Assembly: GCA_024734555.1 (NCBI GenBank)
Contig: JANPWX010000172.1
Span: forward strand, 1,977,364-2,041,363
Origin: Trochalopteron elliotii
Taxonomy: Eukaryota > Chordata > Aves > Passeriformes > Leiothrichidae
DNA length: 64,000 bases
Reading direction: 5' to 3'
A model generated the notes under the pieces. That model saw only the letters and a program-made list of their open reading frames with translations. It was not told the DNA's origin and did no database searches. Positions 22,747 through 35,969 of this stretch are shown here, one piece after another. The position numbers and the translations under genes were made by a program. Position 1 is the stretch's first letter. Each line of letters starts with the position of its first letter.

Positions 22747-25700
22747 AAATATCAGTTATTTTTATCTTTGCATGATTTGTCAAAGCAAAGACTGAGGATC
22801 TTTCATGCTGTGTAAAGTCTATGTTTTACCAAGACAGATAGTCTTTGTTATGCTCTTCAGGAGATCTTGGATCATACAACTTGTTATTCCAGTTCAGAGC
22901 AGTCACTTCACCTGATTTTCCTTCTCCGCAGCAACTGTTACCTTCACAGTATGTTCTTAATGAATGTAAAAATCAGGGAACAAGAAAGATTGCTTCAACT
23001 CAATTTTGCTTCCACTCCAAACAAATCTTGCTCCCTCCCCAGGTACTCAATATAGTTATGTCAGGCCAAACAATTTGAGTCTTAATTAGAAAATTATTAG
23101 TCAAAGAACATTGTGATTTCTTCCCATGCACACATCCACCGTGATATAACAAAAGCCACCATTTCCAAGGTGCATGACACCCTAAATCCACCTTTGTCTT
23201 AGGGAAAGAGGAGCACTAGTTCTGCAGTGTCCCAGATCCCCTCTGGATACCACTCTCTAGCAGTTTTTATGATAAGAATTTGCTGCCTGGACCTTTGGCT
23301 TTCAAAGCTGTCTCTAGGACTGTCTCATGTTCTTTTATTACGAAGGCCAACAATTAAACCAGCTACCATTATCACTTCATTGTGGGGATTGGTACCTTTA
23401 TTAAGTCTGCATGAGATCAAAGTTGTTGGGAATCTCTCCCTGGCTGAAGGTGCCAGCAGGAGTGCAGGAATTAGAGCAATGTAAGGTGATAGCCAAGGTC
23501 TATCAAGGGGCAAGATGAGTCGAGCTGCTCAAGATCTTAGCTTTGCCATGTTTTCCAGCTTTTACTTTCTCTTTTGGGTGGTCATGGGTTTTTTTCAGTC
23601 CAAAACACCCTGCCACACCAAATTCCCATTTTTATCTGATTCATAACATTTCTGCATGGCTAAGGAAATTAAACAGTGATGTCCAGTGGTTTTTGAGTGC
23701 AAACATCTTGAAAAAGGAGTGGAAAGCCTCTCTTGTCATCAGTAGTGGACTAAGGACCCTCTGCTTCACCTGCAGGTCCTGCTTGTTTCTGTGCTCGTTA
23801 AGAAACTCTACTTTATGATTGCCTATGAAAGGTCATATTGCTTCTACATCAGATTTGTTTCCCTGTCACTTTTCCCAGGCATGACTAGACCAACTCAGGA
23901 TCTTCACTGATGGCCATGGGTGAAGGGACTGGCACACAGAATCATCACAAACATTAACTAATTTTGGCTAGTAAAGAACCTCCAGAACCAAATCCTGCCT
24001 GTGCCCTGGGTAGAGGCTCATGACTCCTGGAAGCCCATGGAAGTGAGAGCTGCTGTTGGGTGAGGGTGTCAGGTGGGTATGCCAAAGAACCACTGACTGC
24101 TGCACCATTAAAAGAACACGTTTCCTAGGTTATAGAGAGAGATAATTTCTGCCTACAGAAGTTCCTTAAATACACCTTTATTATAGACGGTTTGAAAATA
24201 TATGTTGAGAACCAACAACACTAACATGTGAGTAAATTATAATGTATTGTATGAACTGTCTAGTCACAAGCCCAAAATATCAAGACAATTCCCCTTTTCT
24301 GTGGATAAAATCAAAACAGAGGGATCAAAATCTGATGGAAAAAGACGCTCACAAGTTTCAGACATGAATCCTGCCACATTTCAGAGATTTTATATTTGTT
24401 GTTTGACACCGTATCTTGAGTGAGACACTGAAAGTAGACTCTACAGACTTTTCCAAGAGTCATCTGTGTTGTGCTGTCCCTGAAGTTTTCTATCACTTCA
24501 TATGGCAACATGTTAATAAAGATTGAGCATTTGCACTTCCATCACCCCTACTTTAAATGCATTATTTTTTAATACAGGACCAAATAAATCTGAGTGCAAG
24601 AAAGATATCAAGAAAAGACTTGAAATGTATGGAAGCTATCCAGATGGATGTCAAAGAAAAAGCAAACGGCAAGGAAAAAATAATCTTATCCTGCCCACAC
24701 TGGGTCTTAGAAACTAAATTTCTGTGTGCCACTTCAGCATAACTAGGAGCAACTATATAATCAGCTAGGTTATCATTACTCATTTGTCTGCCACACAGTC
24801 GGGGTGAATGATGGCATCATCAGAGGAGAGATGCCATTAAAGTCAGTAGTCTCATTGTGAAGTTATTTAGCTATTGCACACAGAAAATAAGGTACTCCCT
24901 GCTCAAAAAGCTGCATTTCTACTTTGCAGACATTAACAAAACAATGCAAAATCACAAAAGGGATTGCATGCTCAAAACTTCAGAGCAGACCATTAAAACT
25001 AGGACAGTGGGTTGCCTGTTAATGTACTCCACAGCTGGGATTGTACACATGGTGCTTGGAAACATCCAGTCTCAGGGTTGATACATCCCAACACAGCTGC
25101 CATTGTGCTCACATCCACAATGAGGTGAGGAGGGTAAAGAAATCAAAGCAAAACAGAAGCTATAAATTTTTCTTTAGAGTCCCTGAGAACACTGTACCTC
25201 TACTGTGGTGTAAAAATAAAAAGAAAACAAAAAAAGAGAAAGAAGCGAATAACCTTGTACTCAGTTTAGAAAATGAAAACAAAGGGAAAATTACTTGATC
25301 TTATAGAAGTGATGCACCAGGTTATTATGCTCAGTTAATTTATTTTAAACTTTGCTCTATGTAAAGGGTCTCGCCTATTTCTCTTTTGTTTTGCTGTGAG
25401 GATTTTTTTCATCAGAAAATAGTCATATGCTATAACAAATTGTAGAATATGAAAGCCAGATGCCTTACATATTCCTTTGACTCTTATCTGCTTCCCTCCA
25501 CCTAAACATTATAATTTTTCTTTACCCCAAGACAAGAACGTTTCCTAATCTTTCTTTTGGCCCCTAAACAAAGACAAAATTTGACTTGAAAAATGGAGGA
25601 TTTATCAATTGTTAGAACCATATAATCAATAGTTTTCAAAGGGAAAATGTTGATAATTGGACACTTGCCAAACACCACTCTTGGCAGGAGGAAATTTGTA

Positions 25701-26778
25701 TACTATTTTTGAGAGGTGGAGGGAACATCTGTCTTTGCACTAAGGACAAATGGTGAATAATGTTTCAAACCAGTATTTTTATTTTGCCATTAGTAAAAAA
25801 AAATAAAAATTTGCTCAAGGTTAAATTTTGATTATTCTCATGCCAGTGGTGAAATTTCTCTAAGCTCTGTTTGGATTAGAGCTTCACCTGTGGCATATCA
25901 CAAGAGTGAATTACCTCTCAATCTGTTGTTTTCTGCAAACTTCCCAGACTAAAGGATTTCATTCACTTAATGTATATTCTTGACATAAGGATGTCAGAGA
26001 CTGCAACTTGTAGCTAGAGAATGAAAAGAGGAGGAAAACTTGACTTCCAATTAGATGTAAGAATAGTCAGTTTTGTCGCAGTGAAATAATCCTGCTGAAT
26101 GTGGAGATATTGATAATGACTGTGCAGCTTTGTTTCTACAGGAGATGCAGTAGAAAATAGCAAAGGTAAATTGCCCAAGTAATGTCCACTTCAGGTTGTG
26201 CAGTGGGTCATGGTAAACTGGTCACTATTATCTCTATATTCATGTAAATGTACTTAGCAGAGCCTAATAAAAGTTTTGCTTCAACTGAGTGACAATTGAA
26301 ATGAGTCTGCAAACTTGTGGTCAAAAGAGGAACCAACGATGGAAAAAATATATCATTTTCCCAGTTCTTTACTAACTGTGCAGTGTAATCTGATCACAGA
26401 AGGATGAGAAAATTTGTATGATGTGTCATCATCAGAGGAAGACATAATTTGCATTGTTTAACAGATACGTTCCCTGACACTAAATAGCTACTTGTGTTTT
26501 TTACCCTGGGCACCAGGAAGGGAGAGAGAGACATGACTGTCTAAAAAAAGGCTAAAAGGAATAATGGCGTCAGCAAAAATTAAATTCCCAGAAAAATACT
26601 GGAATTATTTACAGTCAGCTGCAATAAAAAACTGAGATAAATAATAGCTGCCAATGGTTTGTAAAGGACAGATAGGACCAAAGCAACTAAATTTTTCATG
26701 GTGGGTAAGCCGTGTGAATAGAGAGAGGGAATATTTCAATGGCTTTAGCAAAAAACTCACTAAAAAGGCCAGTTAAGT

Positions 26779-26889
26779 AAAGAAAAACAAAACCATAAAT
26801 AAAACAAAAAAACCCAAGCAAACAGAAACAGAAAAATTAAAAATACCAACTAAAAAAAAAGATGACAACAACAGCAAAAAAAAACTTGC
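26779..26889. repeat. A-rich low-complexity region
   Basis: About 110 bases of A runs broken by C, CC or AAC. There is no retroposon body beside it that I can identify. Confidence 0.75.
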
Positions 26890-27089
26890 CAAAAAGGGGG
26901 GACCAAACTGGACAAAAAACTACTCAGGAAGTATTTAGTAGTTCTGCAGAGGGTCTTAAGGTATTTTTCATCATTTTTATTTGTGAGATGGAAAACTGCA
27001 TGCATTAATATTACAAATGCACACCTGGAAGGCTGGAAGGAAGGAGAAGAACTCTAAGGGATCTCAGCAAACTAAAAAAATTACCTAGA

Positions 27090-27744
27090 AATAAGATGGA
27101 GTCAAATAACAAGATTTTGCAACTGCAAAATGATTAAGACAATAGTGATTAATTGCACAAAGAAAGGATAAGGATTAACTGGGTAGGGAAGAATTCTGCA
27201 GAAAAGGATCTGGGGCTTGTTGTAGATCACAAGTTGAATAGGAGTCAACAAGGACCCACTGTTATGAAAAAAATAAATATTACAGTGGGATGGATAAAGG
27301 GAATTATTGTCTGGAGGACAATACTCTACTTAGCATTACTAAAACCTCAGCTGGAGGTCTGTGTTCAGTTTTAGAAAATGCATTTCAAGAAATGTATAGA
27401 CCATTGGAGAAGAGTTGAGTTTGGACATCTTAAAATTGGGGATGTTTCATCTAGAGAAAAAAGACCTGAGGAACAAAATACAGTCATAAAGTATTTTATA
27501 GAATAATATGAAAAGGAATGGGATTATCTGTTTCCCACGTCCATGTAGGACAGGACAAGGAATCATAGGGCTTAAAATGAAGAAAGAATTGAACCAAACA
27601 TTAGAAAAAACTTCTTCTAACTCTAAGGGTAGCTAAGTACTGAGCTGGAAGCTTTTAAGACTCATTTACGCAAACCACTGAGGCACAGGTATAAGAAGTA
27701 GATGATTTTCACAGGTCCCTACAAGCCTTATTGTCTGTGACTGT
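27090..27744 (+). mobile_element. Old CR1 retroposon, 3' end, plus orientation
   Basis: The last part of CR1 ORF2 plus the 3' UTR. GCAGAAAAGGATCTGGGGCT is the CR1 EKDLG region, GGAGGTCTGTGTTCAGTTTT the LEYCVQF region, AACATTAGAAAAAACTTCTT the RKNFF region, and the copy ends CAGGTCCCTACAAGCCT followed by TCTGTGACTGTG, a worn form of the CR1 terminal repeat. Frames are broken and divergence is high, so it is an old copy. The 73-codon frame at 27,153-27,374 is a relic of ORF2 that keeps the KDLGLVVDHKLN and LLKPQLEVCVQF words. Confidence 0.85.
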
Positions 27745-30700
27745 GTTCATTTGGAAATGCCTGAGCTATTGAGGTAATAGATATTATCAATACCTTGTAA
27801 AAAATTCAAATATTTCATATTAATATGAAAACAATATGTGGAAACCAACATCTGGTTTTGTAATAGCTGCCATAATAAATTTCACCTACTAGTGAAGTGA
27901 TCACGCACATTTCCTTTTGCCATACAAAGAAGCATTTTTTCAATATTATTTTCCAAGCCTTCATTTACAGCTGTATCTTCTGAAAGGAGCTCACTTTCTA
28001 AAACCTGCAGATGCTTTCATTTTTCTAACAGTTTTGAAGAAACTCCATTGAAACCCAATTAGTTGTAGTATGACAGAAAAAGCCAGAGATCTTTGTCTAC
28101 TACTTTAAGAAGAAAGTAGCTCATTTTCTGAGAATAAATATACTGTAATACTGTACATTTATAAATACATATATATTATATTTACAGTAATATTGTATAC
28201 TTACATATGCATTAATACTGCAGCAGGCAGTGAAGAGAAGGACCCTTATATTTTATATTATCTGTGCCATCCTTTGCTAAGGCAAGCCTATTTTTTACAA
28301 AACATTTTATAGCAGTTTTTAATGATTGCTACATATAATGAGTGGTTGCATATGGCTGGAGGGTAACATTAGCTCAACACACAGGGTGATGTGAGCAGCC
28401 CTTTCATGTTTTATGGGTTGCCTGTCATGCTGTTGCTCTTACACTGTTCTTTGAACACAGTATATGAAGTACATATGCCAAAAAGAAGCTATGTAGTCAT
28501 TCCAAAAGACCAAGGGGAAGGGCAGGAAGGAAATACCTGGCTGTTAGATACATCAGATGAAAATCACTTCATTAACAGTGTATTCAAAGGTTAAGGGGAA
28601 GGATGTTTGCAGACAGCTATCTCTGAACTCTTGAAAAGCAACACACACAAATGCACCAGCAGAACTACAAGTGAGGATCCCTTCTGCCAGCACTCCTGGT
28701 TTTTCCCATTACCCACATCAGTTTCAAACAGGTGTAAATCAGTGTCCAAAGCTAATCCTGATTTCTGTCAGTGTGGAGGAACAATCTGGATATTTTTCTC
28801 TTCTAAGTCTTGCAGATCTAGTGATTGTCCATAAGTATTATGAGGTTCTCATAAATGTGAGACTGTAGGGTTGTGTAAGTTTTATCTTTCATAATCTGCA
28901 GTGGAAGAAAAGGAGCACTGACAGCACAAAAGACTTTTTTCTTTATGTGTCTGTATAAACAGGTGCTGGGCCATCTTCAGACCATTACAGCTCCTAACAC
29001 AGTCACCATCACTGCCACAGGAGCTGAGTTCAAGGAAGCAAGGGGTGGTGAAAATTCTTGGTACACTTCCCAGACTTGCCTTCCTTGCCCAGGCTGCCTG
29101 AACAACATCTTACATCCTTGCCTTCATCACCAGCTTACCTGATGCACTTTCTCCAGGAGCTGCAGGTCCTTTCTTCTGTGACAACAGTGTGGGATAACAC
29201 AGATATTGCCCAGCAGCACTGTCAGCCCCTACCTCTCCCTTCACCACTGCCACTCTCTGTGGGTCCTGTGCTGCACCCGCCCCATGACACTACAACTGCC
29301 CCTAAAATGGGACTGGGGAACTCAGCTGGGTTAAAAACAACCTTTTCTTTTGCTGAGTTATTTTTAACTCAGATCAGTTCCCCGATCCGGGTCACCATGT
29401 TGCTGCACAAATAGCTGTACCAAGATGTGCCAGCATATTTGCAGAGTAGAAAAAATTTGATAGAGGAGGGAAGGAGACAGTTTGATTGTGGGGAGAAACT
29501 ACTAAGAGCATTCTCAGAGCTTCTGAGCAGGCACACTGTGTGTCCTCACCCAGGGTCTCCAGTGAGAACAAGGCCCAGAAGGCTTTGTGCTGCATGATGA
29601 AGACACCTGGACAATATCCATGGTGCAGTGTTTTGTGTTGCTGTTGTGGTTTGGGAAAGCTGGATGGCAGGACCTCTAAGGCCATCAGGAATTTGGGAAA
29701 AGTACTTTTGTCACCAGATTTATCAGCTGCTTTGCTCATGTGGTACATATGGGCTTCATAAAGAGCTGGTCCTATTCCAGTTTACAGTACAATTTTGTGA
29801 ACTTTACAGAGCGTGTGTATAACTGATATCCTCTACAGTATCAAATATCTGATGTCAGAAGCTGCAACTCAAGTTTAAATGTGTAAGGTAACAGTTTAGA
29901 TTAGGTGAAAATGGAATCACCCCACAGGTGGGTTGGGTATGAGCTGAGCACAGGAGAGCTTGCTCTTCAGTTTTCCAGGCTGAAACAAGACTGCCATGAG
30001 TAGTTGCCTGTGTAGCCCAGAGAAGGGCATATGAACTAGCCCACGTGGCAAATGGAGTATTTTGAGACTGTGCCAGTAGCAAATATGAACCAGGAAGTAG
30101 AGTGCAAAGTAAATGAGGGATATAGAAAGAAAAATCAGATGCTTGTGCACATGTGAGAGTTGGTAGATGTAAGTCAGGCCAATCAGAGAGCTGCTGGGAA
30201 ATAGCAGCCCCAGTTCTGACAGAGGTTAAAATACCTCATGTCTCCCAAGTAAACTGGAATAAGCAGTTGCCAAGATATCCAGTTTTTACACTTTGGCTGG
30301 AATCGTATTTCACACCTGCCCTACCTGCAGCCTTTTTCTTTCTGATCTCATAACTAGAACTCTTGCCATAATTCTTGCTAAATAAACCATTTCCTTCTTC
30401 TGCCACTAAGGTGGTTTGATGTTGCAAAGTGAGACAAAATAAAGATGCTGCTACAGAAGAACCAGAGTCATATAAAGTGATATAGCATCACCCCAAGGGG
30501 AGTGCTTCTCAAGGCATGTTCAGGGCCAGGCACTTCCTACCACAAGCTATGTTTTGGAAAGAAGTTCTTGCTGCCAAGTATGTCCTTTACCCCACCCCAT
30601 TTCTTTCTACTGCAGAAAAATGAAATACCAAACATAACTCCAGGCAAATCCCCAAACTTCCAATAAACAAATGCTGAAATACGTGATCTCAACAGAAACT

Positions 30701-33700
30701 GGAAATCAGAATGGTATTTGAATGAGGTAATATTGGAAATCTGTCTTCTTGGAAGTGGTTCTGTGGCAGTATTGTAAAATTAACTTTGTAAGCTCCCCCC
30801 CTTTCTGAAAGGTGTCTAGCAAGGACACAGTAAAGAGATGCATTTTTTATTGATTGCAAATTTTGAAGTAAAATTGTAGAAGTTCACATGATGTTGCCAA
30901 GTGCTCATAAGGAAGAGTCATCTGAATATTTAAATTGGATTTGGATGCAATGGAGGTGTGCTTCAGACAGGTCTCAGAAGCTCATGGTTAAGCATGTCTT
31001 GAAATGTCACTGCTCAAAGGTACCAGAATGAACCTTTAACAAGGTCAGCTGTGTTCCTGACTTCTTATGCTCCAGAAGCCACTCCAGCATATCAGGACAC
31101 TGTGATCAGCACAATGGCAGTTCACACAGTGGGGACCATATTGCTAATCTCCCCATTTTGCAGAATACATGTGTTCTGTGGAGTGTTTTTTGCTCTGAAT
31201 CAGGATGTTTGGGAGTTCAGATCAAATGTTCTTACTGAGAGAGTCAGCCAGCTAATCTCCATGCCAGGAAATGAAGCCATCTGATGTCCCGAGGTGAAGC
31301 TATAGGAGGCTGTATGAGTCCAGAACAACTTGAAATCTGTTTTATAAATAAATCCTCATTGGTTTGGAGTGTCTATTTTCTACCACAATCAGTATTGCCT
31401 TCTTTTTATTTTCAGGCCTTCTCAATGGGATGAATGCAGGTAACTTACAGGTACATACTACTTGCAGGTACAATTTTACAGATTTTACAGATTTGTAAAC
31501 AGCCTTTCTAATGCTGTTTGCAAAAAACATAAATGCTGTCTGAAAGAGAGAGAGTAACACTTTGTACTGGTAAGCTGTAATTTGCTATTCTGCCTCTGAA
31601 TCTTGTGCATTGCAATACTGCAAATCAAGATCCTGGAGACTGAGAGAAGCATGTTTGTTCAGCTCTATTGGCAGTGACATTAACCTCAAACAAATTAAAA
31701 GTTTCAGCTAGAGAAGTCTTTTTAAATTTTATTTGTGTCATTAGCTCAATAGGTCTCTGTCCTCCAATCTTTTGGACAATGAGGGAAATCCAAAAGTAAA
31801 AATCCTCTCTTTATTTTGATGATGTTCTGAAAAGATTGTCTCTGTAAGATGAGCATAGGACCTGCTGGCATAGACAACTTATGCTTCCAAGTCATTGTTC
31901 AAAGGATTTACATTCCCCCACTGACTACAGAAGGCCCCACATCCTGGTGTGAAGACGCACAGCATGATTAGATCAAATATGATTGCTGCTGATGCCAAAA
32001 TGGGAAGAAGATCCTTTTACCTCTTCTCAGTGCAGCTGCTGGCTCCAATTTCCTTGTCCACTTACCTTTGTGCCAGGTCTGGCATCCAGCAGGATCAGCC
32101 ATAGATCTTCTCAACTCAGGAGAAAATTAAAGCCATCAGAAAACTGTGCATAGCTCTCGGCCAGCTTTGTGAGCTGAACTGGTCCAGCCCAGTGAGTTGT
32201 GGAGTAAGTCCTCTGACATTACAGTAAGATGATATAGATGTATAAGAGCAGTAAGGTCACCTGCTTGCAGTTTTTCATAGGAAGCTTGAAAATCTTTGGA
32301 GGCATTTGGACAATTTAAAGTAGCAGGATGTAGTTCCCTCACCATGTGTAGCTACCCAGAATCCAATAGAGAATTTCTGTGCTAAGGAACCAATTGCTCA
32401 GGGTAAAGATGCCAAGGAAAGATGCTGAATTCCCAAGCCATAGTTTGTAGAAGGGCTCTGCATGCATGACTTCCACTGGCACAGGGACCAAAAGAGCTAA
32501 ATTTGTTCAAAGCAGAGCACAAAGCAGGGATTTCAGGTGATACCAGAATACTGACTCAACAATTAAGAGGTCCAGTTAAGGGCCAAGGAAACAGCAAATG
32601 TTTTGCTGGGTGGGCAGTCCCCACTACCCAACCAACAGAATGAGGGCAGAGGCATCTCAGCAATGAGGGGCACTGACAGTAAAGTCAGGTCATCTCTGCC
32701 TCCCTCCATACACAGCTCGTGGGGTTGTGTTCAAACACTTACATGAGTGACAGCAGCACCATTTTGGGGACTCAACTACCTTTATCTGGAGAAATTGGGA
32801 GGATTTATAGACTATACACTAAAAGGCCTGGGAAGGAAGACCTCTGTCTTTTTTGTCTTTGAAGTTTACACTCTTTCTTCCCCTTATCACTCGAATTTTT
32901 ACCAGAGCAGAGAATGAATTTCACCATCAAAACATTAGACAGTTGTGTAAAATAAGAAGTATTTTTCCAAAGAGGAAGCTCAAATGTTTCTGCCCAAGGC
33001 AATTCAGGATCAAAAGAAGGACACATTGATTTCTCAAATAAAAGAATTTTCAAATGAGAGTCCCTTACTCTTTGGAGCTTTTTAGAAAATGATTTGCAGA
33101 TGGCACATCTCTCCGGTGTGACTTTTTCCAGACACATGGAGCATTTAGCACATCCGCAGTTCGGAGGCAGTGCAGCTCGAACATTTATGTGCCGACTCAG
33201 TAAATGAACATATTACTGTGAGTGCCTCCTAGGTAAATAACAGAAGTTTCCTTATGAAAGGATCAAAGGAAATGCTAACAAACCCCTTCCACTGGCACAA
33301 TACAAAGTGCCCGTTTATCAGCTATCTGCAATTATTTACACAAGAAGGTCCCGCAGAGCCCAAGGAGGCACATGGTGCCAGCTGTGATGCATGGCCCCAT
33401 GCACCTGGAGCTGAGGGCAAGGAGGGGAGCCCAGCCTTTGGACACAAACTTGCATGAATGGAATTGGTGTTGTTCTGGGAATGCAGCTCAATGGAAAAGT
33501 CTGTTTCAAGTGCACTGGTACATATAGATCGATAGCAAAATGTGCAGGATTGGCATAATATTCAAAGAAGCATGCCTTTAAAAAATACAGGCAAAATCTT
33601 TACATCCACACTACAGCTTCCAGATGTTTACCAGAACACCTAGAAATTATTATTATGGTGAAAATCGTATTTCTTCACTTGGCTCCATGTGCTGTCTTTG

Positions 33701-34042
33701 TCAGCTGTGTTCTCACCAAGAATTATGTCCATAACCTCTGCTCAGTTTAACCAGTGAAAGCTACACATGTGAAAAGATGAGATACATAATTCTTGAAGTT
33801 AACCATGACCAAATCCTGTCAAGTGTAAAACTAAGTTTGTTTTAATAAGAATTGTTAAATAATAATGTTGTCTCAAAGATATATCTTTCCCTTAAAATTA
33901 CTGATGAAAAGGGACTCTAAAATTTTTTATTATTTGTGCATGCATATTAAATGGATACCAATAATACACACATATATACACACAGTGCTTGGAGGAGTTC
34001 TGTAAATGACTGTGGCATAAGGAGACATTTAACAGCAGCAAG
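27745..34042. other. Unannotated intergenic DNA
   Basis: About 6.3 kb without a recognised gene. An AT-rich, imperfectly self-complementary stretch lies near 28,138-28,202. GC rises modestly at 28,960-29,400, where frames up to 118 codons occur on both strands, but I recognise no product. Nothing else stands out. Confidence 0.5.
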
Positions 34043-34152
34043 TTGAAGATAGCATATCTTAAAAATTGCCTCTTCACATTTTAGGATGCTGGTTCAGTAC
34101 TAATGCCACAGGAGGAGGGGTGCCTGCTGAACCAGCAGCAAGACCTTCTCTG
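34043..34152 (+). repeat. 110-bp direct repeat with internal inverted repeat, copy 1
   Basis: It matches 35,860-35,969 at 105 of 110 positions with no insertion or deletion, and the similarity stops abruptly at both ends. Inside it TGCTGGTTCAG (34,087-34,097) and CTGAACCAGCA (34,127-34,137) are perfect 11-bp inverted arms around a 29-nt loop. A pyrimidine tract ending in TTTTAG precedes GATGCTGG and looks like a splice acceptor. It is not CR1 and I do not recognise the family. It could be a short interspersed repeat, a local duplication or a duplicated non-coding exon. Confidence 0.85.
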
Positions 34153-35859
34153 GACAGAAACTTGGGATTTCACTTGACGAGCTTCCCTCTTTGTGTTAAC
34201 TTTCTGCAGTTCACTTCTCAGGAACAAGGTCACAGTCCCAAGGGCGTCATGACATCCGTGTGTATGGGCTTCAGGCTGCTCCAGCAAGAACATATGCCAG
34301 TGCTTTTGGGAGAGGATGTGTTTTTCATTTCAGTGTGAAAGCCCTTATCAATGTGCTAGCGTGTGGGGAGGCTCAGGAGACTGTTTGGCAGGAGAATTAT
34401 ATAGAAAAAACTTATACCACAGCCTCTCGAGAGGGGAAATCCAAGACAGGTGGGTTAGGTACAAATATCAGAAGAGCACATCACTAAATGATTACGAAAA
34501 CCCTAGCAGTGCTGTCTCAGTGCATGGAATTAGTAGGAACCCAATTAAAAGCCCAGTATTGTTAGCAGTAAAGTGCCAACTGAGTTTGTGAATTCTGAAT
34601 CAGGACAACTTTTGGAATGAAAGAAGTGTTGTAGCTGGATAAGCCAGAAAAAAAATGTGTTGGCAGAAAATTCTTTTCACCATCAGTAATGAATTTGTTG
34701 ACAGATATTACGTAGAACTGGATACAGACACTGCCTGTGCATGAACGATTTAACCAAAAATTACAACATACACCCTTTCAGAAGATTATATGACAAAAAT
34801 AAACATCTCAGTAAGAACGTCTCTGAGCTCCACAATTTATCATGTTTCAAAGGAGTCTTATACTAAGAATATTTACAGCTGAAAATTTCATGATTGTGTT
34901 CTCATAGGCTTAGTCTTAACCAAGAGTAACATAAGCTGTGTTATATCTAAAAAACCAGCTTTAACTAGCAAAGTAAAATAATTATCAGGGTAGTTTCTCC
35001 ACCATGTAAGGCAGTTGCAAAGATTTATAGACCAATGCTGCAGGCTGTTTTTTTTTTTAATTTAAACAACAGCTACCAATGAAGGTGAAGTGTTTCAACA
35101 AAAGAGAATGTAATTTGAGATTATATTTGAGAAAACAATTTGGAGTTTACAGAAAGAAGGAACTTCAAAAAATGACCTGGGGGTTGAAACTATACACAAT
35201 TGTTCTTATAGGAGCTTACAGTTGGAAAGTGTCTGGCCTAACCTGTTTCTCCTGAATGCAAATTCTTCACTGACGCAGTGGAACAGTGTTGTACAATGTC
35301 CATGCTGGAAGGGGATGGGCAGAACAACCTCAGAGCTGGCTTTACACACTGAAGGAACAGGAGTCTGGCAATTCTGTAAGCAAAGTTAAAACCCCTGACT
35401 TGGATACAAATGCCCCTTTTGTATCCAAGGAAGGGAGTAAAGTGCAGAGATCAGGAAAAACAGAAATTGTAGTTTCACCACTGAAGTAACTCTACAGCTG
35501 GGGAAATGGGCTGGTCTCTTGTCACTCTTGTCTAATTCTGCTGGGTTTGCTGCTTCTGTGGACAAAGTGCAGTGAAAGGACAGGAAAGACAAAGACAATA
35601 TATCACATAACCTTTTTCCTTCTGTTGATCATTTCATCTTTTCTTATTTAACACATGAAGTGCATAAAACTGGTCCTTCTTGCTCCACTTTGAACCATCT
35701 TCTATTTCATCTGACAGGCACCTGGTTTCATAAGAGTTTGTTCTTCCAATCCTACTCTTGAGATGAGTGTGAGCTCACATGCATTGTGTTACACTCCCAG
35801 TGTTTGCTTTGGAGAGTCAGTTCAGAAATGAAGAATGTCTTTGGACCTGCTTTCCTGAT
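34153..35859. other. 1.7-kb spacer between the direct repeats
   Basis: No gene or known repeat recognised. If the flanking 110-bp copies were termini of one element, this would be its interior, but no open frame longer than 91 codons occurs and none is recognisable. Confidence 0.45.
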
Positions 35860-35969
35860 TTGAAGATGGCATCTCTTAAAAATTGCCTCTTCACATTTTA
35901 GGATGCTGGTTCAGTACTAATGCCACAGGAGGAGGGATGCTTGCTGAACCAGCAGCAAGACGTTCTCTG
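35860..35969 (+). repeat. 110-bp direct repeat with internal inverted repeat, copy 2
   Basis: Second copy of the repeat at 34,043. The same 11-bp inverted arms are intact at 35,904-35,914 and 35,944-35,954. The five differences from copy 1 all fall outside the arms. Confidence 0.85.

Larger units (their letters stand above)
22401..27089. other. Unannotated intergenic DNA
   Basis: No gene recognised. It contains a (TTTTC)n tract at 22,719-22,746 and an A-rich tract at 26,779-26,889. The remainder is AT-rich unique sequence. Open frames are at most 91 codons, with no recognisable domain. Confidence 0.5.

Noticed and set aside
28138..28202. AT-rich imperfect inverted repeat as a possible origin or hairpin RNA
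   Set aside because: Pairing is weak and interrupted, as expected in AT-rich simple sequence.
28960..30450. Possible endogenous retrovirus LTR remnants
   Set aside because: A CCAAT word and AATAAA-like words occur, but I could not find paired ends, a target-site duplication or any viral coding remnant.
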